Source of the DNA: an uncultured Pelagibacteraceae bacterium
Lineage (GTDB): Bacteria; Pseudomonadota; Alphaproteobacteria; Pelagibacterales; Pelagibacteraceae
Length of the DNA: 64,000 bases
NCBI GenBank assembly: GCA_902521805.1
Contig: CABYTL010000002.1
Location: 62,001-126,000, forward strand
Direction of reading: 5' to 3'
In this document: piece after piece, positions 44,334-52,298 of the stretch
How the letters are laid out: the number at the start of each line of letters is the position of its first letter
How positions within the stretch are numbered: position 1 is the stretch's first letter
The notes under the pieces: generated by a model
The model's database searches: none
Told to the model about the DNA's origin: nothing
What the model saw: the letters and a program-made list of their open reading frames with translations, nothing else
Program-made: the position numbers and the translations under genes

Positions 44334-44768
44334 TTCAGTCAACTTAGAACATATCGCCATATCTTCTGCTATATAGGACCCTTTGAAATGAGATTGATTT
44401 TTTTCCCAATTTTTTTTGCCATCAGCTATGTAATTACTGAATAAATCTTTTCTATTATTTTCAGCTTTTTTTTGAGCTTCCTCAAGTTTTTTATTTTCTT
44501 CAATTACCATTAATTCTACAGATTTAAATAATAAATTGTTTGAAATCTCTATAAAATTTTTTGAGGAGACTGCATCAGATTTAAGAACTATACCAGATGC
44601 GTAAGCATAAACTGCACTACATCTTTTCAAAAGATATATCTGTGTAGATCCTTTTTCTAAATCTTTTCCATCTAAATATTTTTTTAAAGAATCATTTAAA
44701 TCAGCTTTAGCAAAATTTGAGAAACTTAATATAAATATAGTTATGATAATTAATTTAATTTTTTTCAT
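44325..44768 (-). CDS. Hypothetical secreted/periplasmic protein
   Basis: I do not recognise this 147-residue protein. It begins with a clear signal peptide, MKKIKLIIITIFILSFSNFAKA, likely cut after AKA. The mature part is mostly helical, with two cysteines (in LKRCSAVYAYA and MAICSKLTEDN) that could form a disulfide, and a charged lysine/glutamate-rich coiled stretch near residues 95-115. It follows the TRAP gene dctM by 17 bases on the same strand and precedes mdh. It may be an accessory protein of the transporter, but nothing in the sequence proves that. Confidence 0.75.
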   Translation of the reverse strand: MKKIKLIIITIFILSFSNFAKADLNDSLKKYLDGKDLEKGSTQIYLLKRCSAVYAYASGIVLKSDAVSSKNFIEISNNLLFKSVELMVIEENKKLEEAQKKAENNRKDLFSNYIADGKKNWEKNQSHFKGSYIAEDMAICSKLTEDN

Positions 44769-44785
44769 TTTTATTAGTTTTTATT

Positions 44786-46150
44786 TTATGGACCGTAAGC
44801 TACTTTAGGTAGCCACGTAACTATTTCAGGAAAATTAAATACTATTGCAACTGCAATCACTTGAAGAATAACAAAAGGGATTATTCCTTTGTATATATTC
44901 GTGATTGTAATTCCTTGAGGAGCAACACCTTTCATATAAAATAAAGCAAACCCCACGGGTGGAGTTATAAACGAAGTTTGTAATACCACTGCAAACATTA
45001 CAATAAACCAAACCATATCAACCCCTAAATCCATCATTACAGGTGCTAAAAAAGGTAAAATTATTAATGTAATTTCAATCCAATCTAAAAAGAAACCTAA
45101 TAAAAATGCAACAAACAAAACAACTATTACAACTCCACTTGTTCCAAAAGGTAATGCCTCAAGAGCTCCTTCTATTAATTCATCACCACCTAAACCTCTT
45201 AAGATTAACGCAAACATTGTTGCACCAACAAAAAGTGCAAATATATAAGCTGTGGTATGTGTCGTTTTTCTCATCACAATTTTCAAATCTGAAAATGACA
45301 ACCTTCCTCTAATCAATGCCAATAATGATGCGCCTAAGGCTCCAACTCCAGACGCCTCTGTTGGAGTAGCAATTCCCATAAATATACTTCCTAAAACTGC
45401 AAAAATTAGTAAAGCTGGTGGTATGATAGATTTTAAAACTCTTAGAATAATTTTTAAGTCTACTGGTTCAGCATCTTTCGGTAGTGGTGCTGCTTTCGGA
45501 TTCATATAAGCATAAACAACAATAAAAATTGTATATAGCAAACCAAGTAAGAGACCAGGAAATACAGCTCCCATAAATAAATCACCAACTGATATTCTCA
45601 CTTGGTCTCCCATGATAACAAGCATAATGCTTGGTGGAATTAAAATACCCAAAGTTCCAGTGGCACAAACTACTCCGCATGCTAAATTTGGATTATATTT
45701 ATTCTTTAACATTAATGGCACGCCTAAAATTGTTAATAGTACTACTGCTGCACCAATAATTCCTGTAGAAGCGGCAAGTAATACACCTATGAATACAATC
45801 GAGATTGCGAGTCCGCCTCTTGTCTTACCAAACAATTTAGATAAATCTGTCATTAAGTCTTCAGCAATACCTGATTTATCCATCATGATTCCCATAAAAA
45901 TAAACATTGGTAATGCAACTAAAACCCAGTTAGCCATGACTCCATAAAGTCTATATACAACCATGGAGGCAAATCCAAAATCAACACCATAAAAGGTATC
46001 GAACAAGTTATCAGAAAGCATTGAAATAAATATAAATAGGACCCCTAAACCACCCATTGTCCAAGCCACAGGAAATCCGTAAAATATTAATGTTATAAAA
46101 CTGAAAAATAGAGCGATTGCTAAAAAGTATTCTGCAACTAATGAAATCAT
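44786..46150 (-). CDS. TRAP transporter large permease (DctM/M subunit)
   Basis: This is the ion-coupled membrane subunit of a TRAP transporter. The 454-residue protein has about 12 hydrophobic segments. Family blocks include VALPMFIFMGIMMDKSGIAE, STGIIGAAVVLLTILGVPLM, GTLGILIPPSIMLVIMGDQV, ATPTEASGVGALGASLLAL and the C-terminal TSFITPPVGFALFYMKGV. It overlaps dctQ by 4 bases. The substrate is set by DctP; it is a small organic anion in known TRAP systems. Confidence 0.96.
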   Translation of the reverse strand: MISLVAEYFLAIALFFSFITLIFYGFPVAWTMGGLGVLFIFISMLSDNLFDTFYGVDFGFASMVVYRLYGVMANWVLVALPMFIFMGIMMDKSGIAEDLMTDLSKLFGKTRGGLAISIVFIGVLLAASTGIIGAAVVLLTILGVPLMLKNKYNPNLACGVVCATGTLGILIPPSIMLVIMGDQVRISVGDLFMGAVFPGLLLGLLYTIFIVVYAYMNPKAAPLPKDAEPVDLKIILRVLKSIIPPALLIFAVLGSIFMGIATPTEASGVGALGASLLALIRGRLSFSDLKIVMRKTTHTTAYIFALFVGATMFALILRGLGGDELIEGALEALPFGTSGVVIVVLFVAFLLGFFLDWIEITLIILPFLAPVMMDLGVDMVWFIVMFAVVLQTSFITPPVGFALFYMKGVAPQGITITNIYKGIIPFVILQVIAVAIVFNFPEIVTWLPKVAYGP

Positions 46151-46716
46151 CTTTTGTCCACTAATCCAAACCGAAGTGTTTCAATTATTCTCATAATTCT
46201 AGAGAAACCAGAAATTAATAGTAAGAAAAAACTTATTACTAAAAAACCTTTTACAAACCATCTAGCTGGCAAGCCATTTGCTGATGTTGATCTTTCACTT
46301 GAAGTCCATGATAATTCGAAGAAAGGAACAGCATAGTAAAGTACAAGGATTACAAATGGTAAAAATAAAATTAAAATGCCAAATAATTCAAACCATAATT
46401 TTTTTCTGTAACTTAATCTTTCGCTTAAAACATCAACTCTTACATGAGAGTCTACTATATATGTTGAGGATAAACCAATTAACCAACCAATACAATAAAG
46501 ATGCCATTGTAACTCTTCCAATTCAATCATACCATTTTTAAATACATATCTAAGGACAACATTTAAAATGATTACTGCAATTAGTATTACCCAAAACCAA
46601 TTAAAAATTTCTCCAACCTGCAAAACAAAATTATCAATTTTCATTGTGATGGGTGTGTGCTTAAGCTGTAATTTTTTATCGAGAGAACTTTTTACAGATG
46701 TAAAATCTTTAGACAT
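46147..46716 (-). CDS. TRAP transporter small permease (DctQ/Q subunit)
   Basis: The small TRAP subunit, 189 residues from the ATG at 46716, has four membrane segments and the blocks VLRYVFKNGMIELEELQWHLY and VDSHVRVDVLSERLSYRKK, typical of DctQ (E at the EEL motif, HVRVD). The ATG is favoured over an in-frame TTG at 46737 because GAGGA precedes it with about 9 bases between. It overlaps dctM by 4 bases and lies 24 bases after the GC-rich hairpin. Confidence 0.93.
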   Translation of the reverse strand: MSKDFTSVKSSLDKKLQLKHTPITMKIDNFVLQVGEIFNWFWVILIAVIILNVVLRYVFKNGMIELEELQWHLYCIGWLIGLSSTYIVDSHVRVDVLSERLSYRKKLWFELFGILILFLPFVILVLYYAVPFFELSWTSSERSTSANGLPARWFVKGFLVISFFLLLISGFSRIMRIIETLRFGLVDKR

Positions 46717-46739
46717 AATTTTTTTCCTCAAAAACAAAA

Positions 46740-46760
46740 GCAGCCGGTGGAACCGGCCGC
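46740..46760 (-). other. GC-rich RNA hairpin between dctP and dctQ
   Basis: On the minus strand the arms GCGGCCGGT and ACCGGCTGC pair over 9 bp (one G-U) around a TCC loop, then TTTTGTTTTT follows. It is by far the most GC-rich element in an AT-rich gap and lies between the binding protein gene and the permease genes. It could be a partial terminator that lowers permease expression, or a stabilising 3' structure for dctP mRNA. This is a common way to make excess binding protein. Confidence 0.75.
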
Positions 46761-46796
46761 TTCTATCATTATAATCAACTTTTTAAGTATTAAATA

Positions 46797-47861
46797 CTAA
46801 AAGTTTCGAGGTAAATATCCCCATTTTTGCCAAACATCGTACTCTTTCATAAATGCCTGTTGAGAAGCCCATACTTTAGCAAAGTCAGCGTCTTTAGCAG
46901 ATTCTTCTTTCATTACTCTAGCACTAACTTTTTGTAGTTCTCTCAATACACTATCTGGCAATCTAGCAGCTGTTACACCTTTAGAAGGAAAAGTTCCGAT
47001 CTGTTTTCCTTGTAAAAATTCACCAGTTGTAATTGCTCTCATAGCTGCTGCAGTACAAGCCATTTCAAATAAAGCTTGGTCAGCTGCACCCATTTTTTTC
47101 CATAAATCTAAATTGATCATGAAATGAGTTGAAGTTGATACTTGATGCCAACCTGGAAATAGGTTGAATTTAGTGATTTTATGAAAACCTAACACCTCAT
47201 CAATAGCAGGCATAGAATATTCAGTAGCATCTAGAGTTCCTTTTTCTAGCGCTGCAAAAATTTCTCCACCAGCCATTAAAGTAGCTGAAGCTCCTATTTC
47301 ATTTAAAACCATTCCCCCTAAACCTGAGAAACGAATTTTTAAACCTTTAAGATCTGCTAAGCTAGTTATAGGATTTCTATACCAACCAGCTGTTTCAGGC
47401 CCAATTGTACTACATAACAAAACTTGAATATTTTGTTTGTTGTATATTTCATTAGCTAACTTAGCGCCTTCGCCTTCGAACCACCACGCTGCGTATTCCC
47501 ATGGCTCCATACCAAATGGTACAGCTGCGAATAATACTGCTGCTGGTATTCTTCCTTGGTCGTATGCCATGTAGTTGTAAGCTGCTGGCAAGTCACCTTT
47601 ACTAATTGAAGGCGATATTTCTAATGGTGGAAGTATTTTTCCAGGCTCATAAACCTTTAGTTTAATTCTACCATCAGTCGCTCTGTCTAATGTGTCTGAT
47701 AAACGCGCAACAGGATCTCCTAATGCAGGCCAACCAGTATTAAAAGTAGATTGTACTTTCCATCTAATTTTTTCTGCTGCAGTAACTTGCTGTAATGAAA
47801 AAGTAACCATTAAAGCAAATACAGCAAAAAAACTAATAGATGTTTTTATTAGTTTTTTCAT
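46797..47861 (-). CDS. TRAP transporter substrate-binding protein (DctP family)
   Basis: This periplasmic binding protein, 354 residues from the ATG at 47861, delivers substrate to DctQM. It has a signal peptide (MKKLIKTSISFFAVFALMVT onward, ending near VTAAEK) and DctP blocks such as LADLKGLKIRFSGLGGMVLNE, AALEKGTLDATEYSMPAID and the arginine in GLKIRF that usually binds the substrate carboxylate. GAGGGG directly upstream supports this start; longer in-frame starts reach back into the alcohol dehydrogenase gene. The ligand is unknown. The family resembles the group for mannitol/chloroaromatic or keto acids. Confidence 0.92.
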   Translation of the reverse strand: MKKLIKTSISFFAVFALMVTFSLQQVTAAEKIRWKVQSTFNTGWPALGDPVARLSDTLDRATDGRIKLKVYEPGKILPPLEISPSISKGDLPAAYNYMAYDQGRIPAAVLFAAVPFGMEPWEYAAWWFEGEGAKLANEIYNKQNIQVLLCSTIGPETAGWYRNPITSLADLKGLKIRFSGLGGMVLNEIGASATLMAGGEIFAALEKGTLDATEYSMPAIDEVLGFHKITKFNLFPGWHQVSTSTHFMINLDLWKKMGAADQALFEMACTAAAMRAITTGEFLQGKQIGTFPSKGVTAARLPDSVLRELQKVSARVMKEESAKDADFAKVWASQQAFMKEYDVWQKWGYLPRNF

Positions 47862-47916
47862 ATTCCCCTCTTTCTTTTGAGCTGTTTTAGAATTTAAAGA
47901 ACGTTCCCAACTCATT

Positions 47917-49098
47917 TTAGAACGCTCTCCATGCTTGTCCATAAAGATCAATCATTTCCTTTACGGAAGGCACTCTTGGATTGAGGTTTGGCGCTCCTGA
48001 TACTTCAGCATCTGTGGCCATGTTTTCAAGTTTTTCCTCAAAATTTTTTTCATCAATCCCAAATTTTTCCATAGATGGTACATCAAAATCTTTATTCATT
48101 TTATAAAGACCTTTAATCAACTTTTCACAAGCAGTATCATCATCATCATTTGGTGAAGCAAAATTTCCAGCTTTACTACAATCTGCATATCTACTTTTTG
48201 CATGATCGATTGAAAATTCAGTAATAGTTGGTAATAACATTGCATTGCTTAATCCATGAGGAACCTTAAAGTTGCTGCCTAATGGTCTACTCATCCCATG
48301 AACTAAGCATATTGATGCATTTGAAAATGCCAAACCTCCCAAAGTTGCAGCAAGCATTAATCCCTCTCTTGCTTTTAAATCTTTTGGATCTTTATCAACT
48401 GCATAGATATTTTGTGTTACAAGCCTGATCGTGTCTAAGGCCATTCTGTCCGAAAACAATGTAGCTTTTTTACTTATAAATGCTTCAATTCCATGGGTTA
48501 AGGTATCTATAGCACTATCAATAGTTAATCTTCTTGGTTTTGATAAAGTCAAGTCATAATCAACAATTGCACATGTTGGAACAAATCCTTCACCTCTACA
48601 TGAGATTTTTTCATTATTTTTTGAATCTATTATAACAGCATGATGAGTAACTTCTGAGCCTGTTCCGGCAGTTGTAGGTATAGCAATAATTGGCAAACCT
48701 TGTCTATCAAAGGTTGATGGTGGTTTATAATCTTGAATATTCTTGCTATATTTAGCCATTGCCGCGATAGCTTTAGCAGTATCTATCGGACTACCGCCTC
48801 CAAAACCTATTACAGCCTCATTTTTAAATTTTTCCAAAAAATTAATTCCATTCAAAACAACAGTATCTGTTGGATCAGGAACAGTGTTATCAAAAACATT
48901 GGATTTTAAACCTGCTTTATCAAGAATATCTTGTAGTTTTTTTACATAACCAAATTCAACCATTTGTTTATCTGTTACAATTAAGAAAGATTTTATTGGA
49001 TCCAAGGTTTTGATTATTTCAGGAAGTTGATTTAAGCTACCCTTGCCAATTTGCATGTACCTTGGCACACATATTCGGACATTGTCTCTTTTAATCAA
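47917..49098 (-). CDS. Iron-containing alcohol dehydrogenase (group III)
   Basis: This 393-residue enzyme oxidises an alcohol or hydroxy acid with NAD. It shows the NAD motif GFGGGSPIDTAKAI, PTTAGTGSEVTHHAVI, and metal ligands in DTLTHGIEAF, LVHGMSRPLG and KVPHGLSNAMLLP (Asp and three His). It starts with TTG at 49098, supported by GAGGAG upstream. It precedes dctP by 55 bases and is divergent from mmsA, so it likely oxidises a hydroxy acid imported by the TRAP system to a semialdehyde that MmsA then uses. This link is inference. Confidence 0.92.
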   Translation of the reverse strand: MIKRDNVRICVPRYMQIGKGSLNQLPEIIKTLDPIKSFLIVTDKQMVEFGYVKKLQDILDKAGLKSNVFDNTVPDPTDTVVLNGINFLEKFKNEAVIGFGGGSPIDTAKAIAAMAKYSKNIQDYKPPSTFDRQGLPIIAIPTTAGTGSEVTHHAVIIDSKNNEKISCRGEGFVPTCAIVDYDLTLSKPRRLTIDSAIDTLTHGIEAFISKKATLFSDRMALDTIRLVTQNIYAVDKDPKDLKAREGLMLAATLGGLAFSNASICLVHGMSRPLGSNFKVPHGLSNAMLLPTITEFSIDHAKSRYADCSKAGNFASPNDDDDTACEKLIKGLYKMNKDFDVPSMEKFGIDEKNFEEKLENMATDAEVSGAPNLNPRVPSVKEMIDLYGQAWRAF

Positions 49099-49123
49099 GC
49101 CATCTCCTCTTTTTTTAAGTCTA

Positions 49124-49152
49124 ATCTAAGCTTATGTAAATTTAGGAGTCAA
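49124..49152 (-). promoter_or_regulatory. Candidate promoter for the alcohol dehydrogenase-TRAP operon
   Basis: On the minus strand TTGACT (49152-49147) and TTAGAT (49129-49124) are 17 bases apart, about 26 bases before the start codon. The -10 overlaps the left AAGCTT palindrome, which would suit repression. Confidence 0.45.
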
Positions 49153-49168
49153 CAGTATATAAGCTTTA
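49127..49168. promoter_or_regulatory. Paired AAGCTT palindromes in the divergent control region (possible operator)
   Basis: TAAGCTTA (49127-49134) and TAAGCTTTA (49160-49168) share the palindromic core AAGCTT with centres 33 bp apart, about three helical turns. They lie between the divergent alcohol dehydrogenase and mmsA genes. An IclR regulator gene lies just downstream of mmsA, so these are candidate operator sites. Two 6-base cores can arise by chance in AT-rich DNA. Confidence 0.35.
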
Positions 49169-49202
49169 ATTGATAATATTTTTCTCATTTAAGGAATACA
49201 TA

Positions 49203-49229
49203 TTGCAATCGAAAAAAACCTGTTATACT
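49203..49229 (+). promoter_or_regulatory. Candidate promoter for mmsA-iclR
   Basis: TATACT (49224-49229) is a strong -10 box 22 bases before the mmsA start. A weak -35 TTGCAA (49203-49208) lies 15 bases upstream of it, a short spacing. Confidence 0.4.
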
Positions 49230-49251
49230 TTTATTTATAAAATAAAATTTA

Positions 49252-50745
49252 ATGAAAATTATAAGCCATTTTATTAACGGAAAGATCTATAGTGATAGTA
49301 AATCTAGAAAAGGTCCAATATTTAACCCAGCAATTGGTGAACAAATTGCAGAAGTTGAATTAGGAACTAAAGCTACTGTAGAAAAAGCTATAGAAAGTTC
49401 ATCTAAAGCATTTATAACGTGGTCAAAAACCACTCCAATAAATAGAGCTAGAATTTTATCAAAATATAAAGATCTTCTTATAAAAAATATGGAAGAACTA
49501 GCTGTAATGGTTTCTGAACAACATGGTAAAACTATTGCAGATGCAAAAGGTTCTATCCAGAGAGGAATAGAAGTTGTCGAATATGCAACTGGTATTACTG
49601 ATTCTTTAAAGGGTGATCATTCAACTAGTGTTGGAACAAATGTTGATTCTCATACACTAAGACAACCTCTTGGGGTTTGTGCTGGAATTACACCATTTAA
49701 TTTTCCAGCTATGGTTCCTATGTGGATGTATCCAGTTTCAATAGCTTGTGGAAATACATTTGTTTTAAAACCATCTGAAAAAGATCCAAGCTGTCCAATG
49801 AGACTAGCTGAAATAGCAATAGAAGCGGGTTTGCCTGCAGGAGTTTTAAATGTTGTAAATGGTGATAAAGAAGCTGTAGATACGTTACTTGAAAATAAAA
49901 CAGTTCAAGCAATTAGTTTCGTTGGTTCTACCCCAATTGCTGAATATGTTTATCATACAGGTACAAAAAATAATAAAAGAGTTCAAGCACTAGGTGGAGC
50001 AAAAAATCATATGGTTATAATGCCTGATGCAGATGTAAATAAAACTACTGACGCTATAATAGGATCTGCTTTTGGATCGGCAGGAGAAAGATGTATGGCT
50101 ATTTCAGTAGCAGTCTGTGTAGGTAAACAAACAAAAGAAAAGATAAAAACAAAACTTTTAGAGGAAACTGCTAAACTAAATGTTGGGCCTTATACAGATG
50201 AAAAAAGTGATTTTGGTCCATTAAATAACAAAGCCCACTATGAAAAAGTTTTAGGGTACATAGATACTGGAGAGAAAGAAGGTGCAAAATTATTGAGTGA
50301 TGGAAGAAATTTTAAGAAACAAGGATATGAAAATGGTTATTTTGTAGGACCAACAATTTTTGATGATGTGAAACCTGAGATGAAAATTTACAAAGAGGAA
50401 ATTTTTGGGCCTGTATTAAGCATGATGACTACTGAAACTTATGAAGAAGCTCTAAACCTAGTAAATGACCATGAGCTTGGGAATGGAGCTGCAGTTTTTA
50501 CAAAAAGTGGGAATATTGCAAAGCATTTTACTGAAAATGCTAAAATTGGAATGATAGGAGTAAATGTACCTATCCCAGTACCTGTTGCATATCATAGTTT
50601 TGGTGGGTGGAAACGATCTTTATTCGGAGACCACTCAATGCATGGACCTGAAGGTGTAAGATTTTACACTAAACTTAAAACTGCGACTGTAACTTGGGTT
50701 GAGGATAATGCTGGCCCTGAGTTTACAATTCCAGTTTTATCTTAA
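49252..50745 (+). CDS. mmsA: Methylmalonate/malonate semialdehyde dehydrogenase (CoA-acylating)
   Basis: MmsA converts methylmalonate or malonate semialdehyde to propionyl- or acetyl-CoA. The 497-residue aldehyde dehydrogenase has INGKIYSDSKSRKGPIFNPA at the N-terminus, the MmsA-type PFNFPAMVPMWMYP (cofactor and CoA site), FVGSTPIAEYVY, and the catalytic C281 in GSAGERCMAISVAV. The C-terminal YHSFGGWKRSLFGDHSMHGP is diagnostic of MmsA. It acts in valine, inositol and 3-hydroxypropionate breakdown. Here it is divergent from the alcohol dehydrogenase and followed by an IclR regulator. Confidence 0.95.
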   Translation: MKIISHFINGKIYSDSKSRKGPIFNPAIGEQIAEVELGTKATVEKAIESSSKAFITWSKTTPINRARILSKYKDLLIKNMEELAVMVSEQHGKTIADAKGSIQRGIEVVEYATGITDSLKGDHSTSVGTNVDSHTLRQPLGVCAGITPFNFPAMVPMWMYPVSIACGNTFVLKPSEKDPSCPMRLAEIAIEAGLPAGVLNVVNGDKEAVDTLLENKTVQAISFVGSTPIAEYVYHTGTKNNKRVQALGGAKNHMVIMPDADVNKTTDAIIGSAFGSAGERCMAISVAVCVGKQTKEKIKTKLLEETAKLNVGPYTDEKSDFGPLNNKAHYEKVLGYIDTGEKEGAKLLSDGRNFKKQGYENGYFVGPTIFDDVKPEMKIYKEEIFGPVLSMMTTETYEEALNLVNDHELGNGAAVFTKSGNIAKHFTENAKIGMIGVNVPIPVPVAYHSFGGWKRSLFGDHSMHGPEGVRFYTKLKTATVTWVEDNAGPEFTIPVLS

Positions 50746-50767
50746 TTTTTTTAAGATTTAACTTTAA

Positions 50768-51535
50768 ATGAAAGATACAAATAGCAGAACCTCTCCAAGA
50801 AGAATATTAAATATTCTAGAAGAGATAATAATTGATCCAGATAATTTTACTGCAAAAAAAATTTCTCATAAATTAAAGATACCCCTGCCTACAATTTATC
50901 GACATATTGAAACTTTATGTGAAGAAAAGTATTTAGTTTCTAGTAATTCAAAGAGTTATCTTCCTGGCCCAAAAATGAGAAATTTAATTTTAAAAAGTTT
51001 ACCCTATGAACCAAATTTTACTCTTAGAAGATCTTACTTAAGAAAATTAACTAATGACATTGAAGAAACAGTTAGTTTATCAATACCCATTGGAACCAAA
51101 CTTGTATATTTCGATAGAATTGAATTCCATTGGCCTATGCAATTAAATCTAGAGGCGGGAGATCACCTTCCCTTACATGCCTCAGCATCTGGAAAATTGT
51201 ATCTTTCCTCAATCGAAGAGGAAAAAGTTATTCAAATATTTAAAAATATCAAAACACCTAAAACTGCAAGAAATACAATTACAGATATTTCTGAATTCAA
51301 AAAAGAGATAAAGAAAATAAGAAATCAAGGATATGCTTTTGATGATGAAGAATGGTTTGACGGGATGGTTGGTCTATCTGTTCCAATATTCAATTCTAAT
51401 AAAGAATTATGTTTTTGTGTATCTACTCACACTGCGAAAAGTAGAAAAGATATTAATGATTTAAAAAAAATATTATCAATCATGTTGTCTTCTGCAAATA
51501 ATCTTAAAAAAGTACTTTTTAAAGATTCGAAGTAG
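50768..51535 (+). CDS. IclR-family transcriptional regulator
   Basis: This 255-residue regulator has an N-terminal winged helix-turn-helix ([20 protein letters not shown] to [18 protein letters not shown]) and a C-terminal effector-binding IclR domain with [17 protein letters not shown] and [20 protein letters not shown]. It lies 22 bases after mmsA, so it probably controls mmsA and the divergent TRAP-alcohol dehydrogenase operon in response to a small organic acid. Its end overlaps sdhB tail to tail by 17 bases. Confidence 0.9.
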   Translation: MKDTNSRTSPRRILNILEEIIIDPDNFTAKKISHKLKIPLPTIYRHIETLCEEKYLVSSNSKSYLPGPKMRNLILKSLPYEPNFTLRRSYLRKLTNDIEETVSLSIPIGTKLVYFDRIEFHWPMQLNLEAGDHLPLHASASGKLYLSSIEEEKVIQIFKNIKTPKTARNTITDISEFKKEIKKIRNQGYAFDDEEWFDGMVGLSVPIFNSNKELCFCVSTHTAKSRKDINDLKKILSIMLSSANNLKKVLFKDSK

Positions 51536-52298
51536 CAAGCATTTTTTTTATTTCAGCTATTGCTTTAGCCGGATTAAGTCCTTTTGGACAAGCGCTAGTA
51601 CAATTTAAAATAGTATGACATCTGTAAAGTTTAAGTTCGTCCGCCACTTTTTTTAATCTCTTTTCTCTCTCCTCATCTCTACTGTCAATAATCCATCTAT
51701 AAGCTTGTAAAAGTACTGCTGGGCCCAAATATTTATCTCCATTCCACCAATAACTAGGACAAGATGTTGAGCAACATGCACACATGATACATTCATAGGC
51801 ACCATCTAATTTTTTTCTATCTTCTTTAGATTGAATAATTTCAGAAGTTTCAGAATTAGAGCTAGATTTTAACCAAGGTTCAATCGATTGATACTGTTTA
51901 TACAATCCATCTAAATCACAAATTAAATCTTTTTTAACTTTTAAATGAGGTAACGGATAAATATCTAAATCTCCATCGATTTCGGCATGAGGTTGCGTAC
52001 ATGCTAAACCATTTTTTCCACCCATATTCATCGCACATGATCCACAAACACCATGTGCACAAGATCTCCGGTAAGCTATAGTTGAGTCGATTTCATTTTT
52101 TATTTTATTTAAAATATCAAGAACCTTAGAAGGGCAATCACCTAAATCTACTTCATAGGTATCTATCCTGGGGTTTTCTCCTGATGACGGGTCCCACCTA
52201 TAAATATTGACCTTTTTTATGTTCTTTGAACCAGTTTTGTCACTAAAATACTTCCCTTTTTTTATTTTAGAATTTTTAGGTAAGTTCAATTGAACCAT
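51519..52298 (-). CDS. sdhB: Succinate dehydrogenase iron-sulfur subunit
   Basis: SdhB passes electrons from flavin to quinone through three iron-sulfur clusters. The 259-residue protein has the 2Fe-2S cysteines in [19 protein letters not shown], the 4Fe-4S site in [16 protein letters not shown] and the 3Fe-4S site in [17 protein letters not shown]. It starts on the last base of sdhA. It is the last gene of the sdhCDAB operon. Confidence 0.98.
   Translation of the reverse strand: MVQLNLPKNSKIKKGKYFSDKTGSKNIKKVNIYRWDPSSGENPRIDTYEVDLGDCPSKVLDILNKIKNEIDSTIAYRRSCAHGVCGSCAMNMGGKNGLACTQPHAEIDGDLDIYPLPHLKVKKDLICDLDGLYKQYQSIEPWLKSSSNSETSEIIQSKEDRKKLDGAYECIMCACCSTSCPSYWWNGDKYLGPAVLLQAYRWIIDSRDEEREKRLKKVADELKLYRCHTILNCTSACPKGLNPAKAIAEIKKMLATSNL

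Noticed and set aside
45106..45509. Two overlapping plus-strand frames opposite dctM
   Set aside because: They mirror membrane-helix codons of dctM, are low-complexity and lack a start context.
46717..46737. TTG start 21 bases upstream for dctQ
   Set aside because: The ATG at 46716 has a GAGGA at normal spacing, and the TTG lies next to the hairpin.
47862..47951. Longer N-terminus for the DctP binding protein
   Set aside because: It would place 30 charged residues before the signal peptide and overlap the alcohol dehydrogenase gene; GAGGGG before 47861 supports the shorter form.
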